Positions 1 through 8,224 of a stretch of 64,000 bases of DNA are shown here, in pieces (position 1 is the stretch's first letter; every line of letters begins with the position of its first letter). The notes beneath the pieces were generated by a model. The model saw nothing but the letters and a program-made list of their open reading frames with translations, was not told where the DNA came from and made no database searches. Made by a program: the position numbers and the translations under genes. The stretch covers positions 1 to 64,000 of the forward strand of contig JAEZSC010000151.1 in the NCBI GenBank assembly GCA_023422005.1. Reading direction: 5' to 3'. This DNA comes from Bacillota bacterium (lineage in GTDB: Bacteria > Bacillota > Clostridia > Christensenellales > UMGS416).

Positions 1-40
1 ATAGTGGAAAGGTATGGGCAGGATTTCGCGCCCCTAGGCG

Positions 41-80
41 CGACCAAAGGGCTTTCCGGTCGCCCTTTGGAAACCTTCGG
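41..80. repeat. 40-bp hairpin repeat, copy 1
   Basis: An inverted repeat CCAAAGGG/CCCTTTGG with the loop segment CCGGTCG, followed by AAACCTTCGG. An almost identical unit lies at 11663-11700. Nothing coding was found in 1-374: this repeat plus element copy A account for most of the stretch, and positions 81-160 hold nothing I recognise. Confidence 0.55.
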
Positions 81-164
81 TCCCAATCTTTAGGTGATTA
101 TTGTATTAACAAGATAGACCGGTTGGGGGTTGTGTGTCGCGAGAAACGAACACATCATGCTGCC

Positions 165-366
165 GGCCGGTTCACCCGGCCAAGGAAACAAATAACAAGT
201 CAGGAACGAACACAAGAACCCCGCCGCAGCGGTCCTTCGTACCCAGAAAATCAGAAAGACTCTATGTTCTAAGATGCCTGCCGCCGACGGCTATCGGCGG
301 CAGGCAAACAATACCAGGAAAGAAACGCATCTGGGGGGAGGCCTCGGAGGGGGATCACCCCCTCCG
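165..366 (-). repeat. Four-hairpin intergenic element, copy A
   Basis: Minus-strand copy of a dispersed element that occurs five times in this window. Stems in element order: H1 345-353/358-366 (9 bp, C/G rich), H2 276-287/294-305 (12 bp perfect), H3 221-224/229-232 (CCGC/GCGG), H4 165-170/176-181 (GGCCGG/CCGGCC, loop GTGAA read on the minus strand). The linker TTTCCTTGG precedes H4. H1 begins 9 nt after the stop of the isomerase gene and could end its transcript. Closest in sequence to copy D at 52.1 kb. Function unknown. Confidence 0.7.
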
Positions 367-374
367 AATATCGG

Positions 375-1340
375 TTAGGCCCACCACATCTCCGCCTTGC
401 CCTCGAACACCATGACTTCCTTGAGCATGGCAACGGCCTTCTTGAAGCCCTCGTTCTGGCTCATGAGGCTGTCCTCGTGTTCGATGGACATCACGTCGTC
501 ATAGCCCACCAACTGCAGGTTGGTCACGATGTCCTTCCACACGCTGGCATCGTGGCCATAACCCACGGAGCGGAACGTCCAAGCACGGTTGATGACATCG
601 CCGTAGTGCTTGGTGTCCAGCACGCCGATCCTGGCGGTGTTCTGCGGGTCCACGAAGGTGTCCTTGGCGTGGAAATAATGGATCGCGTCGCCCAGATAGC
701 GGATGGCCGCCGCCGGGTCGATGCCCTGCCAGAACAGATGGCTGGGGTCGAAGTTGGCGCCGATGACCGGGCCCACAGCCTTACGCAGGCGCAGCAGCGT
801 CTCGGGGTTGTAAACGCTGAAGCCCGGGTGCATTTCCAGCGCGATGCGGGTGACGCCGTGGCTCTTGGCAAAGGCAGCGGTCTTCTTCCAATAAGGAATG
901 AGCACCTTGTTCCACTGATAGTCCAAAGCCTTGGAGAAATCCTCCGGCCAAGGGCACGTGATCCAGTTGGGCGTCTTGTCGCGGGCGGAGCCGCCGGGGC
1001 AACCGGAGAACGTCACGATGCGGTTGATGCCCAGCTTCTCGGCCAGCAGCACGGCGTTTTCAAAATCCGCGTGGAAGCTGGCTGCGATCTCCTTGTCCGG
1101 GTGCACGGGGTTGCCGTGAACCGAAAGGGCGCTGATCTCCATACCGTATTTGGCGATGGTGGCCTTGAACTGCTCCAGAGCAGCCTCGTCCGCCAGCAGC
1201 TTCACCGGGTCGCAATGGGCCTTGCCAGGAAATCCGCCGCAGCCGATCTCCACCGCCTGTACACCGGCATCCTTGAAATAGGCCAATGCCTCATCCAGAG
1301 GCTTGTTGCCCAGCAATACGGCAAACACACCAAGTTTCAT
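375..1340 (-). CDS. Sugar phosphate isomerase/epimerase family protein (TIM barrel)
   Basis: A 321-residue protein of the xylose isomerase-like TIM-barrel superfamily, which acts on sugars or inositols with a divalent metal. Visible support: the N-terminal strand MKLGVFAVLLG, then AVEIGCGG, an ALEMHPGF segment, GANFDPSHL, AIHYFHAKD and a final SIEHEDS, placing the Glu/Asp/His metal ligands in the usual order. The substrate cannot be named. The ATG at 1340 has AGGAGGG upstream and matches the family N-terminus. An in-frame TTG at 1418, 26 codons earlier, has a perfect AAGGAGGTG site, so a longer form is possible. Monocistronic, convergent with nothing in view; element copy A follows the stop directly. 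Confidence 0.8.
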   Translation of the reverse strand: MKLGVFAVLLGNKPLDEALAYFKDAGVQAVEIGCGGFPGKAHCDPVKLLADEAALEQFKATIAKYGMEISALSVHGNPVHPDKEIAASFHADFENAVLLAEKLGINRIVTFSGCPGGSARDKTPNWITCPWPEDFSKALDYQWNKVLIPYWKKTAAFAKSHGVTRIALEMHPGFSVYNPETLLRLRKAVGPVIGANFDPSHLFWQGIDPAAAIRYLGDAIHYFHAKDTFVDPQNTARIGVLDTKHYGDVINRAWTFRSVGYGHDASVWKDIVTNLQLVGYDDVMSIEHEDSLMSQNEGFKKAVAMLKEVMVFEGKAEMWWA

Positions 1341-1533
1341 CGATGTCCCTCCTGTTATATGTTGGTAGAATCGCTTTGTATTATAACGCACACGACGTGA
1401 AAAAGCGATACACGCCAATGGCTTTTCACCTCCTTCATCGCGGCCAAAAACAGGGTCTGAACCCGCAAAACCGCTGGTTTTTACAGATTTTTTACAGCTT
1501 TGTTACGAAGCGGGGTTGCATTGTTTGTACAAG

Positions 1534-1542
1534 TGTCATACT
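1534..1542 (+). promoter_or_regulatory. Extended -10 for the first PG-binding gene
   Basis: TGTCATACT resembles an extended -10 (TGN plus CATACT). The -35 is weak (TTGCAT at 1516-1521, 15 nt spacing). Its position suggests transcription starts near 1550, which argues for the ATG at 1588 rather than 1552. Confidence 0.35.
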
Positions 1543-1587
1543 GTATAGGACATGTCAAACGTTGATATTCGTGAAAGATTTGCTCAA

Positions 1588-2490
1588 ATGAGGAACCGGT
1601 TGGTTGTGGTGTTTCTGGTTGCCGTAACGCTGTCCGCCGCCATCGATGCCACTGCCTTGGCCAATCCCCAAACCGCTTCGGCGTCGCCTTCCACACCCAG
1701 CGCTACGGCTTCGGTGTCCGCCGGCGGCACAGAAACGCCCTCCCCCATCGACGACATCCTGATCAAGCTGGGCGATGAGGGCGACAACGTGATTCTGCTG
1801 CAGCTGCGCCTGCGCGATCTGGGCTATTACAATTATAAGATCACGGGCTTCTTCGGAGACTTCACAAAGGAAGCCCTGTCGCAGTTCCAGCAAACAAACA
1901 ACATCGACGCCGACGGCATCGCCGGGCAGAAAACACTGGATTTGCTCTACAGCAACGACGCAAAGCGCATGCCCGTGCAGCCCATGGTCGTAAAGCCCAA
2001 GCCTGCCAACGTGAAGAAGCCCACGAAGTACGGCCAGATCATGGAATGGGCGGACGCCAACCGCAAGTGGAAGATCGGCATGAAGTGCAAGGTCGTCGAC
2101 TTTAACACCGGGATTACCTACTACATGGTACGGGTAAACCGCTCTTACACCGTAGGCCACGCCGACGTGGCGCCGGCCACCAAGGCAGATACAAGAGCGC
2201 TGAAGAAGACCTTTGACGGTTCGTTGAACGCGTACCGCCGCGCATTGCTGGTAAACCTGGGCGGCAAGTGGATTGCGGCGTCCATCTATGCCGAACCCCA
2301 TGGCTCCACCGGCGTTCCCGGCAATGGCCTGAACAAGGCGGACGGCACCCTGCTGCAGGAGTGCATCCACTTCAAGAACAGCTGGACCAACGGCCGCGGC
2401 CTGATCGACTCCGCCCACCAATACCAGATCAAACGAGCGGCGAACATGAAACCCGGCGCACGTTCGGGGCTGGTCTATCCCGGCGACTGA
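1588..2490 (+). CDS. Secreted PG-binding protein with uncharacterised C-terminal domain (paralog 1)
   Basis: About 300 residues. A signal peptide (RNRLVVVFLVAVTLSAA, then ALA) leads to a Ser/Thr/Pro/Ala-rich linker, a PG_binding_1 domain (GDEGDNVILLQLRLRDLG to the end of LDLLYS) and a C-terminal domain of about 160 residues. That domain holds HADVAP, EPHGSTGVPGNG, ECIHFKNS and DSAHQYQ, all shared with the next gene. The HG...CIH pattern recalls the HG...SHGC of YkuD transpeptidases, but spacing differs and the Arg is absent, so enzymatic function is a guess. Likely acts in the cell wall. An ATG at 1552 is in frame but sits at the likely transcription start; 1588 begins the hydrophobic signal. 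Confidence 0.7.
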   Translation: MRNRLVVVFLVAVTLSAAIDATALANPQTASASPSTPSATASVSAGGTETPSPIDDILIKLGDEGDNVILLQLRLRDLGYYNYKITGFFGDFTKEALSQFQQTNNIDADGIAGQKTLDLLYSNDAKRMPVQPMVVKPKPANVKKPTKYGQIMEWADANRKWKIGMKCKVVDFNTGITYYMVRVNRSYTVGHADVAPATKADTRALKKTFDGSLNAYRRALLVNLGGKWIAASIYAEPHGSTGVPGNGLNKADGTLLQECIHFKNSWTNGRGLIDSAHQYQIKRAANMKPGARSGLVYPGD

Positions 2491-2514
2491 ACGGCACGTG
2501 TACCTGTGAGCGAT

Positions 2515-2543
2515 TTTACCTTTTATGGGGTATGTGCTATACT
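2515..2543 (+). promoter_or_regulatory. SigA-like promoter of the second PG-binding gene
   Basis: TTTACC (2515-2520), 17 nt, TATACT (2538-2543) with an upstream TGC giving an extended -10. It lies in the 83-nt gap between the two paralogs, so the second can be transcribed on its own. Confidence 0.6.
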
Positions 2544-2573
2544 GTATGCCAAACACGAAGGAAGATCCTCAAC

Positions 2574-3428
2574 ATGATGCTGCGCAAGACAATCGTCGCG
2601 TTTTTGATAACAACGCTGGTGCTCTCCGCGTTTTCAGGCATGGCTCTGGCCGACCCTGAAACCGCAACAGCATCGCCTTCCTCTCCAACCGCCTCTCCCG
2701 GCGACACTGCATCAGCCGCTCCCACCGAAGACCCCTTGCTTATCAAGGTGGGCGATGAGGGCGACAACGTGATCCTGCTGCAGCTGCGCCTGCGCGATCT
2801 GGGCTATTACAATTACAAGATCACGGGCTTCTTCGGAGATTTCACGAAGGAAGCCCTTTCTCAATTTCAACAGACCAACAAGATCACCGCCGACGGCGTG
2901 GCGGGTTCGCAAACGCTGAACCTGCTCTACAGCAATGACGCCAAGCGCATGCCCATCGCCCCCCGTGCCAAACCCACGGCCAGGCCAGCCGTTGGCGGCA
3001 GCAAGGTGAAGTACGGCGCGTTGAGAGACTGGTTCTCCTACGTCAACAACCGCTGGCCCAGAGGCCGCACCTACAAGGTTGTGGATTTTAACACGGGCAA
3101 GTCCTATAACATGACCCGCGTGGGCGGCCAGAAGCACGCCGACGTAGCGCCCAAGACCAAGAAGGACACACAGATTTTTAAGTCCACCTTCGGCGGCTCC
3201 TGGAGCTGGGACCGTCGCGCAGTCATCGTGTATGTGGGCGGAGAGGCCATCGCCGCCTCCGTCAACGGCGAGCCCCACGGCTCCACCGGCGTGCCCGGCA
3301 ATGGCATGAACCTGGCCAGCGGCAAGCTGCAGCAGGTGTGCATCCACTTCCTCAACAGCCGCACTCACATCCGCAACATGCGCGACTCCGCCCATCAGTA
3401 TCAGGTCAGGCGCGCCGCCGGAAAATAA
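2574..3428 (+). CDS. Secreted PG-binding protein with uncharacterised C-terminal domain (paralog 2)
   Basis: 284 residues, the tandem paralog of the preceding gene with the same layout: signal peptide (TIVAFLITTLVLSAFSGMALA), low-complexity Ser/Pro linker, PG_binding_1 domain (GDEGDNVILLQLRLRDLG) and the same C-terminal domain (HADVAP, EPHGSTGVPGNG, VCIHFLNS, DSAHQYQ). The PG-binding segment is nearly identical at the DNA level to the first gene, whereas the signal and linker differ, which suggests recent duplication or gene conversion. The start has GAAGGAAG 8 nt upstream. A terminator follows at 3454. Presumed wall-associated; catalytic role unknown. Confidence 0.72.
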   Translation: MMLRKTIVAFLITTLVLSAFSGMALADPETATASPSSPTASPGDTASAAPTEDPLLIKVGDEGDNVILLQLRLRDLGYYNYKITGFFGDFTKEALSQFQQTNKITADGVAGSQTLNLLYSNDAKRMPIAPRAKPTARPAVGGSKVKYGALRDWFSYVNNRWPRGRTYKVVDFNTGKSYNMTRVGGQKHADVAPKTKKDTQIFKSTFGGSWSWDRRAVIVYVGGEAIAASVNGEPHGSTGVPGNGMNLASGKLQQVCIHFLNSRTHIRNMRDSAHQYQVRRAAGK

Positions 3429-3453
3429 AGCAAACAGCATCTAAGCAGACACC

Positions 3454-3480
3454 AAAGGCTCCCCAGGCGGGGAGCCTTTT
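3454..3480. terminator. Bidirectional rho-independent terminator
   Basis: A 10-bp stem AAGGCTCCCC/GGGGAGCCTT with a 4-nt loop and T tracts on both sides, between the converging PG-binding gene and the ATP synthase/mutT operon. Confidence 0.75.
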
Positions 3481-3496
3481 CGTAATTCACTTTTCT

Positions 3497-3877
3497 TTAT
3501 AACCCATCCCCTGCCGCCAGCCGCGTGGCCACGGGGCCGTCCAGCGGCAGCAGTTGATAGCCGGGCAGGTCGCAAAGCTTCACCCATCGCATCTCATCAC
3601 ACACCAACGGCTGCGGTTCGCCGGTGAAGGCGCACAGATAGAACAACACAGCGAGTCGGCCGTCGGCGCTGGCAGCGGCGTCATACAGCCGCTGAGGCGT
3701 AGCCTCGATGGCTAGCTCCTCGCGCAGCTCCCGCGCCATGCCCTGGTCGGGAGTCTCGTCGGGTTCCACACCGCCGCCGGGGAACTCCCAGTAGCCAGCC
3801 ATGGAGTCATGCTTGCAGCGTCGGGTCAGCAGCACCCGGTCCTCACGCAGCAGGATGGCAGCCGTCACGACCAGCAT
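3497..3877 (-). CDS. MutT/Nudix hydrolase
   Basis: A 126-residue Nudix protein, probably an 8-oxo-dGTP or other nucleoside triphosphate diphosphatase that cleans the nucleotide pool. The Nudix box Gx5Ex7REUxEExGU is visible around residues 35-57 (GGVEPDE ... RELREELAI). The N-terminus VVTAAILLREDRVLLTRR and the WEFPGGG motif are typical of MutT. It is the last gene of the ATP synthase operon: its ATG shares one base with the atpC stop (TGATG), implying translational coupling. Exact substrate unknown. Confidence 0.85.
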   Translation of the reverse strand: MLVVTAAILLREDRVLLTRRCKHDSMAGYWEFPGGGVEPDETPDQGMARELREELAIEATPQRLYDAAASADGRLAVLFYLCAFTGEPQPLVCDEMRWVKLCDLPGYQLLPLDGPVATRLAAGDGL

Positions 3878-4287
3878 CAGTTGTTGTTGATGTTGCGCTT
3901 GACGCGCAGGCGGGCCATGGCGCGGATCAGCGAAGCCCTGGAAGCATTGTGCTCCCGCAGGCTCTGCTCCTGGCGCAGGCGCTCTTCGGCTTTGTGCTGC
4001 GCCTCCTCGGCGCGGTGTTCATCGATCTCATTGGGCCACTCCATGGTCTGGGCGTTGATGAACACCTTGTCCGGGCGCACCTCCACGAAGCCTTCCGAGG
4101 CGAAACAGGGCAGCCATTCGCCGCCTTGCTTGATGTTGACCATGCCCACGGCTATCGCCGCGACCATGGGCGTATGGCCGGCCAATATGCCGCGCTTGCC
4201 GTCGGGCGTCTCGACAATCAGAGAGTCCACCATATCATTGAAGAACTCGCGCTCGGGCGTGATGATTTCCAGACGGAACTGCGCCAT
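3877..4287 (-). CDS. atpC: F1 ATP synthase epsilon subunit
   Basis: 136 residues, normal length. Epsilon sits in the central stalk, couples gamma rotation to the c-ring and can inhibit hydrolysis. The N-terminal beta-sandwich is recognisable (FRLEIITPEREFF, GILAGHTPMV) and the C-terminus is the usual two-helix tail rich in Glu and Arg (HRAEEAQHKAEERLRQ). Three ATGs lie in frame at 4296, 4293 and 4287; 4287 has the best spacing (9 nt) from AAAGGA and gives the family start MAQFRLE. Located 57 nt after atpD. Confidence 0.93.
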   Translation of the reverse strand: MAQFRLEIITPEREFFNDMVDSLIVETPDGKRGILAGHTPMVAAIAVGMVNIKQGGEWLPCFASEGFVEVRPDKVFINAQTMEWPNEIDEHRAEEAQHKAEERLRQEQSLREHNASRASLIRAMARLRVKRNINNN

Positions 4288-4344
4288 TTGCATCATTCCT
4301 TTCCAGCCGACGGGTCGGTTCCAGCAACCGTGTTTTTGGAACCC

Positions 4345-5769
4345 TTATTTCATCCCCTCGGCCTTTTCGAAGGCCTCTTCCAGCGTACCGACCATCAAGA
4401 AAGCGCCTTCGGGCAGCGCGTCGGCATCGCCCACAGTAATGGCCTTGAAACCCTCGATGGTCTTCTTAAGCGGCACATATTTGCCTGCCATGTTGGAGAA
4501 CACCTCGGCCACGAACATCGGCTGCGACAGAAAGCGCTGCAGCTTGCGGGCACGATACACGATGGCGCGGTCCTCCTCGGTGAGCTCATCCATACCCAGT
4601 ATCGCGATGATGTCCTGCAGCTCACGATAACGTTGCAGGATCTCCTGCACGCGGCGGGCTACGGCGTAATGCTCATCGCCCACGATGGCGGGCTCCAGGA
4701 TGCGTGACGTGGAATCCAGCGGATCCACCGCCGGGTAGATGCCCATCTCCACGATGGAACGGCTCAGCACCGTCGTCGCGTCCAAATGCTGGAACGTCGT
4801 GGCCGGCGCGGGGTCGGTCAAGTCGTCGGCGGGCACATAAATGGCCTGAACGCTGGTGATGGAGCCGTGCTTGGTGGATGTGATGCGCTCCTGCAGCGCG
4901 CCCACCTCGGTGGCCAGCGTGGGTTGATAGCCCACAGCCGAGGGCGCGCGGCCCAGCAGAGCCGACACTTCGCTGCCGGCCTGGATGAATCGGAAGATGT
5001 TGTCTATGAACAGCAGCACGTCCTGTTGCTCGGTATCGCGGAAGTATTCCGCCATGGTCAGGCCCGTGAGAGCCACGCGCATACGTGAGCCCGGCGGCTC
5101 GTTCATCTGGCCAAAGCTCAGCGCCGTCTTGTCCAGCACGCCAGACTTGGCCATATCGTGTATCATGTCGTTGCCCTCGCGGCTGCGCTCGCCCACGCCG
5201 GCGAACACCGAAAGGCCGCCATGCTCGGTGGCAATGTTGTGGATAAGCTCCATGATGAGCACGGTCTTGCCCACGCCGGCGCCGCCGAACAGGCCGATCT
5301 TCCCGCCTTTGGCGTAGGGCTCCAGCAGATCGATGACCTTGATACCGGTCTCGAAGATCTCCGTGGTGGGCCGCTGATCGATGAAGCTGGGCGCGCTGCG
5401 GTGAATGGACATGGTTTCCGCAGTCTGTATGGGGCCTTTGTTGTCGATGGGGCGGCCAACGACATCCACGGCGCGGCCCAGCACGCCTCTGCCCACGGGC
5501 ACCATGATGGGGCCTCCGGTGTCATACACCCGCAGGCCGCGGCTCAAGCCCTCGGTGGCCTCCAACGCGATGCAGCGCACAACCTTGCCGCCCAGATGCT
5601 GGGCTACCTCAGCCGCCACCTCACGATCACCGTCACGCACGATGAGCTTGTTATGGATGTCCGGCAGCCGGCCGTCGGGGAAGTGCACATCGATGACAGG
5701 GCCTATGATCTGCTTGAGCTTACCAGCATTCACGGCATCATCTATGGTGATTTTCTGAGCTGTATCCAT
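4345..5769 (-). CDS. atpD: F1 ATP synthase beta subunit
   Basis: 474 residues, the catalytic subunit of F1. The P-loop GGAGVGKT lies about residue 155, the catalytic region GERSREGND and Walker B LLFIDNIFRF follow, and the C-terminal DELTEEDR (DELSEED-type) segment is present. The ATG at 5769 has AAGGAG 9 nt upstream. A GTG at 5793 in frame would overlap atpG and lacks such a site. Only 20 nt separate it from atpG, consistent with one operon transcript. Confidence 0.97.
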   Translation of the reverse strand: MDTAQKITIDDAVNAGKLKQIIGPVIDVHFPDGRLPDIHNKLIVRDGDREVAAEVAQHLGGKVVRCIALEATEGLSRGLRVYDTGGPIMVPVGRGVLGRAVDVVGRPIDNKGPIQTAETMSIHRSAPSFIDQRPTTEIFETGIKVIDLLEPYAKGGKIGLFGGAGVGKTVLIMELIHNIATEHGGLSVFAGVGERSREGNDMIHDMAKSGVLDKTALSFGQMNEPPGSRMRVALTGLTMAEYFRDTEQQDVLLFIDNIFRFIQAGSEVSALLGRAPSAVGYQPTLATEVGALQERITSTKHGSITSVQAIYVPADDLTDPAPATTFQHLDATTVLSRSIVEMGIYPAVDPLDSTSRILEPAIVGDEHYAVARRVQEILQRYRELQDIIAILGMDELTEEDRAIVYRARKLQRFLSQPMFVAEVFSNMAGKYVPLKKTIEGFKAITVGDADALPEGAFLMVGTLEEAFEKAEGMK

Positions 5770-5789
5770 GGGCGAATTCTCCTTGGATG

Positions 5790-6665
5790 TCACGATTTCT
5801 TGCTGCGCACGGCGTTGGTGCCGCTGACGATTTCGATGATCTCATTGGTGATGGCGGCCTGACGGGCGCGGCGGAACTCCTGCTGCAGGTTGTCGATCAT
5901 CTTTTCCGCGTTTTCGGTGGCGGAGTCCATGGCGCGCATGCGGGCGCTCTGTTCGCTGGCGTAGCTTTGCACCAGCGACGCATACACCAGGCCCACGACA
6001 TATTGCTCCACCAGATAATCGAAGACGGCCTCGGCCGACGGTTCATAGATCATGTCGGCTCTGTAAGTTGTCTCGGTCTGCACATCCATGAGGTTTTCCA
6101 GGCTCAGCGGCAGCAGCGGCAGCACGCGGGGCTGCTGGGTGAATGTGGACACCATGTGGGTGTAGACGATGACCATACGATCGATCATGTTCTGGCGGTA
6201 AAGATCCACCAGCGTCTCTGCGATCTGGCGGGCGTTGGCAATCTGCGGATCCTGGGCGGTGTGCAGGAATTCGATATCCACCGTGTAGCCCTTGCGCTGG
6301 AAGAACTGCAACGCCACGCGCCCTACCGTGAAAATGTAGCGCTCTTCGGCTTCCTTGATGTTCTTGAGCGCCATGTTGAGCACATTGTGGTTGTAGGCGC
6401 CGGCCAAGCCCTTATCTCCGGCGATGACGATGAAGGCTGTGCGATTGCCCGTGCGGGGCTGCAGATAAACGTGCTCCACATCGCCCTTGTGCAGCACGAT
6501 GTCCTTCATCGTGGCGCGCAGCTTCTGTATGTAGGTCGTGTTCTTCTCATATCGGCTGAGCGCCTTGCGCAGCTTAACCGTGGAGATCAGATACATGGCA
6601 CGGGTGATCTGCCTGGTTTGCTCGATGGAGCTGATGCGCCGCTTGATGTCACTGATGCTCTGCAT
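5790..6665 (-). CDS. atpG: F1 ATP synthase gamma subunit
   Basis: 291 residues, the rotating central shaft. Diagnostic ends are present: the N-terminal IKRRISSIEQTRQITRAM helix and the C-terminal MRAMDSATENAEKMI plus RQAAITNEIIEIVSG. The middle ITGDKGLAG-type segment appears as IAGDKGLAGAYN. It starts 2 nt after the atpA stop with its ribosome site (GAAGAAGG) inside atpA, so translation is probably coupled. Confidence 0.96.
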   Translation of the reverse strand: MQSISDIKRRISSIEQTRQITRAMYLISTVKLRKALSRYEKNTTYIQKLRATMKDIVLHKGDVEHVYLQPRTGNRTAFIVIAGDKGLAGAYNHNVLNMALKNIKEAEERYIFTVGRVALQFFQRKGYTVDIEFLHTAQDPQIANARQIAETLVDLYRQNMIDRMVIVYTHMVSTFTQQPRVLPLLPLSLENLMDVQTETTYRADMIYEPSAEAVFDYLVEQYVVGLVYASLVQSYASEQSARMRAMDSATENAEKMIDNLQQEFRRARQAAITNEIIEIVSGTNAVRSKKS

Positions 6666-6667
6666 GG

Positions 6668-8191
6668 TTATGCCTTCTTCGCGTCAGCAGCGGTGAACTG
6701 CTTCTTATACTCCTCGGCGGCGTGGGTGATGGTCTCGGTCATAGCGTCGTCCAACACGTTTTCAGTGGCGATGCGCCGGAAGATGTCGCTGTAGAAGGTC
6801 TGCATAAACTCCAGGAAGCCCGCCTTGAACTCGCCGATGCGCTTGACCGGCAGATCCATGAGCATGCGCTGGGAAGCAACGTACAGCAGCACGACCTGAT
6901 GCTCCATGGGCAGCGGGGAATACTGGGGCTGCTTGAGCATCTCGGTCAGCCGCTCGCCGTGGGCCAGCAGCATCTGGGTGGATTTGTCCAATTCGGAGCT
7001 GAACTGGGCAAACACGACCATCTCACGGTACTGCGCCAGCTCCAGGCGCAGCTGGCCGGAGACCTTGCGCATGGCCTTGGTCTGGGCTGCGCTGCCCACG
7101 CGGGACACCGAGAAGCCCACATTGACCGCCGGACGCACACCGGCGTAGAACAACTCGGCCTCCAGAAAGATTTGTCCGTCGGTGATGGAAATGACGTTGG
7201 TCGCAATGTAAGAGGATATATCGCCAGCCATGGTTTCCACGATGGGAATCGCGGTCATGGAACCGCCTCCCAGTTCGTCGGAGAGCCTGGCGGCGCGCTC
7301 CAGCAGGCGGGAATGCAGATAAAACACGTCGCCGGGGTATGCCTCGCGGCCGGAGGGGCGTTTGAGCAGCAGCGACATGGAGCGGTAGGCCACAGCGTGC
7401 TTGGTAAGATCGTCATAGATGATCAGCACATCACGGCCGCCATACATGAAGTGCTCGGCCATGGCGCAGCCGGCGTAGGGCGTGATGTATTGCATGGGCG
7501 CCGAATCGCTGGCCGTGGCGGCCACGACGATCGTGTATTCCAGCGCTCCGTGGTCTTCCAGGGTTTTGACAATACGGGCGATCGTAGAAGCCTTCTGACC
7601 GATGGCCACATAAATACAAATGCAGTTGGCGCCATTCTGGTTGAGTACGGTATCCACGGCGATGGCGGTCTTGCCGGTCTGGCGGTCGCCTATGATCAGC
7701 TCGCGCTGGCCGCGGCCGATGGGGATCATCGTGTCGATGGCCATCAAGCCGGTTTGCAGCGGCTGCGAAACGCTCTGGCGGTTCATGATGCCCGGCGCCT
7801 CATGCTCTATGGTGCGCCAGGCCGTGGTGGCGATGGGGCCCTTGTTGTCGATGGGCTGGCCCAGCGGGTTGACCACGCGTCCCAGCAGCGCGTCGCCCAC
7901 GGGCACCTGCACAACCTTGTTGGTGCCCTGCACACGGCTGCCCTCGCGCACGGCGTCCACATTGTTGAGCAGCACCGCACCCACGGTGCTCTCCTCCATG
8001 TTGAACGCGATGCCAAAAGCGTTGTTTTCAAATTCCAGCAGCTCGCCATATTTGCAGTCCAGCAGGCCGTTGATCTGTACAATGCCGTCGCCGGACTCCA
8101 GCACGGTACCCACCCGTTTGAGCTCCGGGTGGTTCTCGTACTGATTTACGCTGTCTTTCAACTCCTGTATGGAGTCGGAGTAGATATCCAT
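6668..8191 (-). CDS. atpA: F1 ATP synthase alpha subunit
   Basis: 507 residues, the non-catalytic nucleotide-binding subunit. The P-loop GDRQTGKTA lies near residue 170, with LLIYDDLTKHA and the RRPPGRE-type segment (LKRPSGREAYPGDVFYLHSRLLERAA). The N-terminal helix that normally docks the delta subunit (SDSIQELKDSVNQY) is present even though the partner delta is truncated here. AAGGAG lies 12 nt before the ATG, a longer spacing than in neighbouring genes. Confidence 0.97.
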   Translation of the reverse strand: MDIYSDSIQELKDSVNQYENHPELKRVGTVLESGDGIVQINGLLDCKYGELLEFENNAFGIAFNMEESTVGAVLLNNVDAVREGSRVQGTNKVVQVPVGDALLGRVVNPLGQPIDNKGPIATTAWRTIEHEAPGIMNRQSVSQPLQTGLMAIDTMIPIGRGQRELIIGDRQTGKTAIAVDTVLNQNGANCICIYVAIGQKASTIARIVKTLEDHGALEYTIVVAATASDSAPMQYITPYAGCAMAEHFMYGGRDVLIIYDDLTKHAVAYRSMSLLLKRPSGREAYPGDVFYLHSRLLERAARLSDELGGGSMTAIPIVETMAGDISSYIATNVISITDGQIFLEAELFYAGVRPAVNVGFSVSRVGSAAQTKAMRKVSGQLRLELAQYREMVVFAQFSSELDKSTQMLLAHGERLTEMLKQPQYSPLPMEHQVVLLYVASQRMLMDLPVKRIGEFKAGFLEFMQTFYSDIFRRIATENVLDDAMTETITHAAEEYKKQFTAADAKKA

Positions 8192-8224
8192 ACGCTGCGT
8201 TCGCTCCTTGATCGGGCAATGGGA

